Below are positions 45,448-64,000 of a stretch of DNA of 64,000 nt, piece by piece (the first letter of the stretch is position 1; every line of letters starts with the position of its first letter). The position numbers were made by a program, and so were the translations under genes. Origin of the DNA: Epinephelus fuscoguttatus. Taxonomy: Eukaryota > Chordata > Actinopteri > Perciformes > Serranidae. The DNA is taken from contig NC_064762.1 of assembly GCF_011397635.1 (NCBI RefSeq), forward strand, positions 25,526,117 to 25,590,116, given 5' to 3'. The notes beneath the pieces were generated by a model, which saw only the letters and a list, made by a program, of their open reading frames with translations, searched no databases and was not told the origin of the DNA.

Positions 45448-46902
45448 AACCTGCTCAAACCCACTCAGTGTCTTTGTGTTTCTGTTGATCCAAAGGAAAG
45501 CAAAGGTTATACGATCTCTAATTTGTCCAGCCTTTATCTCCTAAACATTCCTGAGCTCAGTATAACATCAATATGAGAAATCAGCTTCTAAGAAATAGTC
45601 TTCCTCTTGTCTCAGCCCGATCCTAATCTAAGATCTTAAAATGCTCTCCCACTGCAGTAAATCTTTATTTGTCTGATGTAATCAGCTCTTGAGATAACGG
45701 TACGATATGAAAGAAAACTTGATTGGCTTATAAATTAACCTTCACAGTTTCAGAAACTGGTTTTAGTGGGGCACCCATCAACTCAACTATTGGAGCAGAT
45801 GCCCCATGTACAAAGGCCCCCCCCCCACTTTGGATGTGTCCTGTCCAATAAACACAAACTGCCAAAAAAAATTCTTAAAAAAGAAATTGGTTTTAGTGAT
45901 CAAATTCATGTCTTAACCCTGCGTACTTTATCTGTTCTCCGAGTTGAGGCACCTGTGAGAAGCCTCAGCACAGCACGAACTCTGCTGATATAGGAGAAAC
46001 AGATCAGAATTTAGTAGTCTCCATATAAGAAGCTGATTTATTTCTGATGAGACAAAGAAACGACTATTGTGAGCAGCTTGTCTGAATGTGGGATTCAAAG
46101 TGAATTTTTAGTCACAGGATCATGCAGGGTCACTATTTGCGAGATGACTAGATTCCTTTTGAGATTATTGCCTATCCTGCTTCTGATGGAAGATATTACG
46201 CTAAACTCCCTTTGAGAAATATGACATATTAACCATTCCTTAAGTGTCTGCAATAACATAACTCTAGAAACACAAGATAAAATATGTTACATGTCGACAG
46301 TCTTCTTGTCAACTAGGCATCAATATCATTTTGTTTTTTCATACATTTTGTCACCTCAGCTTGCTATACCAGCCTCCATTGGTTAGCTGTGACATTTTAG
46401 TGGAAGAAGAGGAATGTGAAGATGAACCATTTTAAAAAGTAAGACTTTCACTATAAAAAGTTGTGGTTGGTGAATCAGGCACACACTGAATTAAAAACCA
46501 ACTCTTGTTCCCTCCACAACTTTCTTCTCCTTTTCCACAACACAAGTATGACATTAAAAAATGGCATTAAAATGTGTCTACAACAGTGAAATTTCTTGAA
46601 AAGTAGTTGGTGTAAGCCCGGCATAAGCTGATTTATGCATTTCAGAGATATCAGCTGCTTTGTCAAACGAAGACTTTTTTCCTTTTGTGGAATCAAAATA
46701 TGTCTGTGTGCCTGAAATTGAAATTTTGGACTCTTAAAAGTAAAAGTTTGCATTTTTCCCATGGTGATCTTAGTAAGAAAAGACATTTGACAAAGTTTTT
46801 GTGACTTAGAAATACTTTTACGTTTGGGAGAGCTCGGGAGGTCTCAGATGGTGTCAGTATAGAAACAGGCGAAACATAACTTCTGAGACAAAATGTGGAT
46901 TG

Positions 46903-47120
46903 ACTTGGAAAGTGTTCAAATCCCTTGACTTTTTACACACTTTATTGTGCATTATAGATGTGATATGAGATGTATTTTATTTTCACTTTCATTCACACAC
47001 AATTACCCATAATGACAACGCAAAAACATGGTTTTAAGTTTGTTTTTTGTTATCAAAACCTGAAATCTTTGCAGACTGAGCTCAGGTGCATCTTGTTTGA
47101 TTCCTTTAGATTTCTCTAGA
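46903..47120 (+). repeat. Dispersed repeat of the 'cccataatgacaacgc' type
   Basis: Contains 'tgactttttacacactttat', 'acccataatgacaacgcaaa' and 'gctcaggtgcatcttgtttg' in the order seen in a very widespread fish repeat, sometimes classed with salmonid LINE-like elements. The family name is from recall and tentative. Confidence 0.45.
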
Positions 47121-47582
47121 ACTCGATTAATAATAATCAGACAAGTTTTAGTGAACGATTTGCAGCTGCTGCTAGTTTCTTAGCACTTTCCTTTCATGCC
47201 TGTAGACCTTTTTCACAGCAGACATTTTGATGCATCACAGTAGGAAAACATTTGTGACTAATAGCACTAACGATGGCTCTGCTCTGTTTGAGTGAGAGTG
47301 ACAGTGAGCATGTATATGCACATACCAAGAACCTGAACTCAAAGCAGCTAAATGGAATTCAGCCATCATTAACTTCATTATTTACTGTGCTTTTCCTACT
47401 TTGACATATCAAAATGTTATCTGAGAAAAAGGTGTATTCTTCCTTGATCTGGTTTGATCTACTGTTGGTTTCAATTTTAGCTATTTCACAATCAATTTTT
47501 TCACAATTAATCTGTAATTTTATAACACAAACATATCAGATTGTTCTTATTTTAGCAATTACTTTCTATTGGCGATATTAAA

Positions 47583-47895
47583 GGCAGCACGGTGGTGCAG
47601 TGGTTAGCACTGTCCCCAGGGTGGGGGAGCCCTTTTGTGAGGCGTTTACATGTTCTCCCCATGTCAGCGTGGGTTTTCTCAGGGTACTCCAGCTTCCTCC
47701 CACAGTCCAAAGACATGCAGGTTAATTGGTGACTCTAAATTGGCCGTAGGTGTGAATGGTTGTCTGTCTCTATGTGTCAGCCCTGTGATAGTCTGGTGAC
47801 CTGTCCAGGGTGTACCCTGCCTCTCACCAAGTGTCAGCTGGGATAGGCTCCAGCCCCCCCACGACCTCTTACAGGATAAACAGTTACAGAAACAA
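47583..47895 (+). repeat. Dispersed fish repeat, full-length copy
   Basis: Begins 'gcagcacggtggtgcagtgg' and ends 'ggataaacagttacagaaac'. Internal words are 'catgttctccccatgtcagc', 'cccacagtccaaagacatgc', 'taattggtgactctaaattg' and 'gggataggctccagcccccc'. The same family, reversed and split, occupies 20774-21546. Abundant in teleosts; no coding content. Confidence 0.75.
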
Positions 47896-48280
47896 TGGAG
47901 ATATTAAAATATTTCACACCAACAAAACTAACGCATTGAAAAAAAATCCTTTAGCCCCAAAGGCTCGTAAAATATCATGCGGAAAAACCAAGAATATGGT
48001 TATGGTTAAAGGCACTTATACCGTAAACAGATGCATAAAAGGCACAAACTGCTGCGGAAACATCCACTAGAAGGCAGGAAGTTAAGTGTTTGATGCACAT
48101 AATCTTCTGGAAGAGGATCCACAAACCCCTTCTTCCCATCCCACTGTTTAAACCTACGTCCTTGTGTCCATGATGGACTTCATCGCTCATTAAAGGAAGT
48201 ACAAAAACCTGTTTTCAAGGCCTTTTAACAAACAATAAAGAAGTCAGTAAAGGAGCGCACATTTAAAATATTGTGCCGTT

Positions 48281-48286
48281 TTTATT
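48281..48286 (-). terminator. reps1: reps1 polyadenylation signal AATAAA (- strand)
   Basis: Reads tttatt on the + strand. It is the first canonical AATAAA I find downstream of the reps1 stop on the - strand, about 3.0 kb away. Confidence 0.55.
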
Positions 48287-48660
48287 TTTGTGTAAAAATC
48301 ACACAGCTGCTAGTTGACTCTGCAGAGATACAGTACATCCATGCAGTTAAACATCTAGGATCCCACAGCCAAGAGAGAAGGAATTAAATAGAATATTCTT
48401 TCGCTGTTAGTCAGCAATTAATGCAAATTTACATATGAGTCCAAAAGTGTGTATCATATACAATATACAACACAGATCTGGGAGCAAATAGCATTCAAAA
48501 TCCCATCAAAGACTTTCGTGATTGCTTCTGCCTGCCTGGATTGCCTTTTGGGTTTCAGGATGAACGGGGGAGCTATTGTGCTAGCAAACATAAATCAATC
48601 CCACATCAAGATTTTTAATAGGCTTTTAAATGGTATTAGTTCCAGGTCTGGAGACAATAT

Positions 48661-48706
48661 AACACACACACACGCACGCACACGCACACATACACATACA
48701 CACACC
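48661..48706. repeat. CA-rich microsatellite in reps1 3' UTR
   Basis: Interrupted CA/CG repeat (cacacacacacgcacgcaca then cacatacacatacacaca). In the reps1 transcript it reads as GU-rich RNA. Confidence 0.8.
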
Positions 48707-49940
48707 GAGTACATCATCGTCCTCAACAGCAGAAAAAAGAAGGCGAGCCTTGATACGACAAGGAAGAGAGGTCAGTCAGCCACCATGGAAACCTGAACGC
48801 CAGTCAGGGGGAGTAAGGCTTTAGAAGAAGACAGATTCTTCGCGAAACACACACAGGAAGCTCCGGGGACAAAACATTCATAAAAATAAAAAAAGAACTA
48901 ACCAAACAAGACGGGATTATTTTAGGGTACTGGCACAAAAAACACCCTTACAGTTTCCAAGGTTGCACTGAAGAAATAAAACTCGAGTGGTTCATTATTT
49001 TTCTTTCTTCTTAAAGCATCTTCTTTTTTTTAAATACATGTGACAGACAAGAACATGCAACGTTAAAAGAAAGCAACGAGGGATGTAACAAATAAAAATA
49101 CAAAAAGAAATACAGAGAAGGAGGTGGATTGCGGTGGGGTGGGGGTTGAGTTCAAAGTGCAGTTGGGTCATTCAGGTCTCCCATTCTGTTGACTGGTCTC
49201 CGTCTGTAGTCCTGTTAAGCTTCATCTACGCCCAGCAAGGGTCGCATCTTGCAGATTTAGGGCGAAAGTGCCCTGATAGAACACTGATCTGGACTTCCCT
49301 CTGGAGCCGGAGGGAGCAGGGCGGGGGAAGCTCCAGAAAAAAATAAAGGCAAAATGAATCACAAACATACAGTAGATGGTGTTCTGGAAGATCTACGATA
49401 CAAAAACCAGAGTATACTGTTCACACAGTTGCTACTATCATAGTACAAACAGCTAAGTATAGTTGGTCTGTGAGGATGTATCGCCCGTACTTGCATAGTG
49501 CCGACTGCCCGATTGGAAAACAGCTGAATCTGAACCTGCTCTATTTGCACCGTGAGTTTGGATCTGTGCACGCCGATCGGAAAAATCACAGGAAAACTTC
49601 TCCCCGATCGCAATTCTTCATAAATGCCGCCTCCTGCAGTCAAGCAGCTGGAACATCCCAAAACCTTGAAGTGAATGCCGCTTTTGATTCAATGGTGTCC
49701 CGTCCAGACGCGAAATAACCGCAGCAACCGAGAACAGGACGCTGACAAAGAAAGCTGAGATGCTGACACACAGCTATGCTTGAAAATAAACACAGCCCAA
49801 GTAGAGGTGAGAGAGCGGTGATAGTTCAGTCATTTGGCATTAAGTTAAACCATTCAGTCACATCAAACCCCAAACACTGTGTAACATAAAGAAAAAGACA
49901 TTCATTCATCACATCATGCCATCAACCACACACTCACACG

Positions 49941-49966
49941 CACACACATATATATATATGTGTGTG
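49941..49966. repeat. reps1: 26 bp perfect palindrome (CA)(AT)n(GT) in reps1 3' UTR
   Basis: Seven bases of cacacac, six AT dinucleotides, then gtgtgtg: an exact inverted repeat that could form a cruciform in DNA or a hairpin in the transcript. Confidence 0.85.
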
Positions 49967-50392
49967 TAGACTTCAAGGGGCAGTTAGAAGAGAGAGGTGG
50001 GCTGAATTCATGTCACAGGATGAGTCAAATAAAAAAAACATAAAAGCCTTCACCGTGATGATTTAGCCGTTAAAGGCCTCACAGAAACACACACACAAAG
50101 TCCTGTCCAGATGTAGCACAGTATGTTTTACAGAGAGACCGACCACACCAAACCCCAGTCGAAAAAAAGGCAAATTTTATGCTCAGACATAGATTACTGG
50201 TTCCTGTATCGTGTAGTAGCATGTCTCTGTGACTTAGTTTTACATGTAGATATTTGAAATGGTGACATTCAGGAGGCAAATGTTCAGTAGAAAGACTTTC
50301 TGTGGGGATGTTTAAAGCAGAAAAGCTTCCACAGTTGTCCAGTTTTGAAGGCAGTAGAGAAGACGGTACACCAATATGTGAGCAGACAATTA

Positions 50393-50612
50393 AAGGAATA
50401 GTTAAACTTTTTGGGAAATACATCTGAACACTTTCTTCTTCAGAGTTAGATGAAGTAGTTTAGTAGATAACTCCCCCCCCTTAATCACGAATTGATGTTT
50501 CACTGTTCCATTTTTGCATGGATAAAACAAACGAGACAAATTTTGAACCGTGGACAGAGCCAGGCTAACTGTTCCCCCCGCTTCCATTCATTATGCTAAG
50601 CTAAGCTAATCA
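50393..50612 (-). repeat. Dispersed fish repeat copy in reps1 3' UTR
   Basis: Carries 'ttaaaggaatagttaaactt', 'cttcagagttagatgaagta', 'acagagccaggctaact' and 'tatgctaagctaagctaatc', the same family as 42226-42420. The last part is the reverse complement of the TTAGC-block region there. Confidence 0.55.
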
Positions 50613-51307
50613 CAGGCTCCATCTCTTTACTTAAGGGACGTCAAGTAGAGCTTCTCATCTAACTCAAACAAAGAAAGCGAAGGAGCTTATTTCCCAAAAA
50701 TACTGAGCTGCTCGTTTAAATTTGCCTTTTTTTTAACAGGAGTTTGGTGCGGCACAGTCTGTACCCTCAGACAGAATAAACTTATCGGTGCTTGCCTCAA
50801 GTTGAGTCACTTAACAGGAACACAAATACATAAACAGTCACACACACAGGACAAACACACTCCGCCTTTCTTCTTCAGTCATTCCGAGAGTAATCAGACA
50901 CCAGCAGTTTGTCTTCAGACGGCATTCGTCGTTGGAAAAAGTCTCGTCCGCCACGCCTAACCGTTTCTCAGTTCGCTGTCATCCTCACCTCTCTTCAGAG
51001 AAAATTGAAAAGTGCCAGTTTGTAAACCCCCCGCACACGCACACACACGGGTGCACGCTCCTGTCACCTCCTCCTCTTGGTAAGACTGTGCTCTCAGGTC
51101 CTTCTGGGTTTATGATTAATAAGTGTGAGATCGAGCGTAAGAGTTTTAACGGAGCACCCTGCGGCAGGTCGGAGCCTCCAGGGAAAGCTGAGATGGTGGA
51201 AGGAGGAGGGAGGGAGGAAAGGAGGGATGGAGGGGAGGGGGAGTCACACTGAGGACCACAGCTTTGCTTCGCATGAACTACAGCCGAGTTTTTCCTCCTC
51301 ATGCTGG

Positions 51308-62309
<11,002 letters not shown>

Positions 62310-64000
62310 CTGCAGGGAGGAGGAGAAGAGGAAACATTCAGTCATATCCCATGCTACACAAATAAATATACTGCCAATGTTTTTAGGAAACATTTAAGGC
62401 TGCAACTATTGACTAACTGATCAAACTTTGCAGCTCTACAAAGGATCATTTTCAAACCATTCTTTTCAACTACATCTCCACCACATATTGTGCTGATGGA
62501 AGCACATCATGTCTCCTTTGTTCCTCTAATGACTAACTGCTGTAACTGCCGCTCTCAGCAAACATCATTTATGTTCAAGCTGCAAACATCAGGAAGTAAC
62601 ACAACCAATATGCTCCGTACTGACTCGTCCTGACCAAAGCCAGAGTTTCTGCCAAGTCTGTCACATTTTCTTTGGTGTTGTCACCATCAGTGGACCACAA
62701 AGAGTGAAACTCTGCTCTTATTTGATAGGAAGGAGGGGAAGATGTGTGGCAAAGGGCTGCAGATCGGACTTGAACCTCAGCCGCTGCTAGGATTCAGTCT
62801 ATGTGGGGCCAAATGAGCTATCAGGGCACCCCACCTTGTTTTGGGTTTTCCTATAAAAATATTACTTCTGCTTTAGCTTTAGAAAATACACCAGAAAAAG
62901 AAGCCGTTATCATTCACCCTGTGGCCTCTTCCTATTGACTTTAATTTACGACTACTGACAATTATTTTCAGTATCAGTTAATCTACAGATTATTTTCATG
63001 ATTGATCAGGACATACAGAAAAGTGTCCATCTCTGTTTCTCAGAGTCCAAGGTGACTTCTTCGGATATTATGTTTTGTCTAACCAACAATCTAAAACCCA
63101 AACATCAGTTCACAACGATATCAAACAGACAAAAGCATGAAATCTGAGAAACTGACAGCAGAGTGTCTTGGCATTTTTAAAATTAATTAATTTCAAATTC
63201 AACCCCAGAATATTTGCAAATTAAAGAGATACTTCCCTGATTTTCCACCAGCTCTGTATTATAATACTGTGGGAAGTATGTGTGAATGAACTTTGATAAA
63301 CTTCCCTCCATCTTACCAGCACCCAGATCCCTGTGCTTGTTTAACAACGAACTTCTTTTCGCAGGTTCTTAGGCTGTTGTTTGAACTACAGATTGTACGT
63401 CTGCACCACAGAGTAAAGCAACACATCTCAGACCAAACTCAGTTCAAACAGTAAAACTAAGCAGCGCTGATCAAATATAAACCAAGATTCTGTTACTGCA
63501 TTGTCTATTTCTCACCTAAAATGTGCTAGGAAAAATATTTTAGTGCCCTGTTTAGCTATAATTCAAGAATTTGTGAAAAGGAGGTGGGTGCCAAACTGTT
63601 TCCGAGCCTGAAAAAACTAAGCAGTAGTGATAAAGTATAAACCAAGATTCTGTTACTGCTTTGCCTATCTCAAATGTTTCCAGAAACATATTTTAGCTAA
63701 GTGTTTGTTAGCAGCTGGCAGCCATATTGTTTTTGAACTTGCATTAATTCACCCACTAGCAAGAGTATTTATTGGTCCAGTGAGACGCAGTGCACTCTGG
63801 TGGTTGTAGGTTCTATACCTCTTAAGCAAAGGCAAATGCCACAGCCCATTTTTCTTTATTTTCTCTGGTCATGTTGCACCAATTTCAAAAGTACTTGTGT
63901 CTTTCTGCTGCAAGGACAGCCCAGTTTTATTAAAAGATCTTTCCAGCAGTGAAATACTTTAACATGCTTCTGGTCGACTTATCACTGAAGCTCTACTACA
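62310..64000 (-). other. reps1: reps1 intron reaching the window edge
   Basis: No exon encoding the upstream REPS1 linker or first EH domain is seen here, so the intron is at least 1.7 kb. It holds a dispersed repeat resembling 28885-29190 (about 62945-63190) and a tandem pair of about 160 bp units (63452-63775). Confidence 0.6.
63452..63775 (+). repeat. Two tandem copies of a ~160 bp repeat
   Basis: 'aaactaagcag' then 'tataaaccaagattctgtta' occurs at about 63454 and again at about 63615. It is followed in both by 'cctatctcaaatgt'-type sequence and 'aaatattttag' / 'acatattttag'. Head-to-tail arrangement of a dispersed fish repeat. Confidence 0.7.

Larger units (their letters stand above)
45480..48258. 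other. Convergent intergenic interval between clu and reps1
   Basis: About 2.8 kb separate the two 3' ends. It contains two dispersed repeats (46903-47120 and 47583-47895) and a C-run at about 45819. No exon or RNA gene is recognised on either strand. Confidence 0.6.
48259..51307 (-). other. reps1: reps1 3' UTR (inferred)
   Basis: From the stop codon down to the first AATAAA on the - strand (48281-48286), about 3 kb. It holds GU-rich microsatellite sequence (about 48661-48706 on the + strand as CA), a perfect 26 bp palindrome (49941-49966), a dispersed repeat (50393-50612) and a C/U-rich tract shortly after the stop (51192-51242). The extent is inferred from the signal only. Confidence 0.55.

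Noticed and set aside
47583..47640. Possible tRNA gene or tRNA-derived SINE head (ggtggtgcagtggttagc)
   Set aside because: A partial A-box-like word only. No cloverleaf, B box or polymerase III terminator could be traced, and the sequence belongs to a dispersed repeat also found at 20774-21546.

Overview
The window is vertebrate nuclear DNA, almost certainly from a ray-finned fish and probably a spiny-rayed (percomorph-type) teleost. The evidence is two split genes with GT-AG introns whose proteins match vertebrate families, a TATA promoter, distant polyadenylation signals, many CA/GT microsatellites, and a dense layer of teleost-style DNA-transposon debris (Tc1/mariner, hAT, Harbinger-like and other inverted-repeat elements). 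There is no bacterial operon, CRISPR array, rRNA or convincing tRNA gene. Family names rest on recognition of the translated exons; no database search was run.

Layout. Positions 1-27,480 hold no gene that I can support. This stretch is intergenic DNA with a Harbinger-like MITE (1874-2367), a 616 bp inverted-repeat element (8392-9007), a 1,052 bp hAT-derived element with a perfect 8 bp target duplication and an intact BED zinc-finger ORF (9338-10389), a decayed Tc1 element with DD36E-type spacing (18640-19807), and a dispersed repeat split by a 442 bp MITE (20774-21546). An NRF-1-type palindrome sits about 1 kb upstream of the first gene.

Positions 27,480-45,200 (+ strand) hold the complete clusterin gene (clu). 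It has a TATA promoter, a non-coding first exon, a 6.2 kb first intron full of inverted-repeat elements, and nine coding exons that join in frame to 460 residues. The product is a secreted chaperone with a signal peptide, the ten family cysteines in two clusters of five, and a retained alpha/beta cleavage site.

Positions 45,200-48,260 are a gene-free convergent interval. From there to the right edge the - strand carries the 3' part of reps1 (RALBP1-associated Eps15-homology-domain protein 1). Fifteen coding exons between 51,308 and 62,309 encode the last 593 residues: the second EH domain with its calcium loop, the proline-rich region and the C-terminal coiled coil. A roughly 3 kb 3' UTR ends near 48,260. 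The first EH domain and the start codon lie beyond the window.

The two genes are tail to tail and have no obvious shared pathway: clusterin is an extracellular chaperone, REPS1 an endocytic/Ral adaptor. I found no wholly new biological system. The best leads are a clu start codon built from an ATG microsatellite, an extra cysteine near the clusterin C terminus, a long CA tract directly after a weak reps1 splice donor, the NRF-1-type element upstream of clu, and the well-preserved hAT-derived BED-finger unit.
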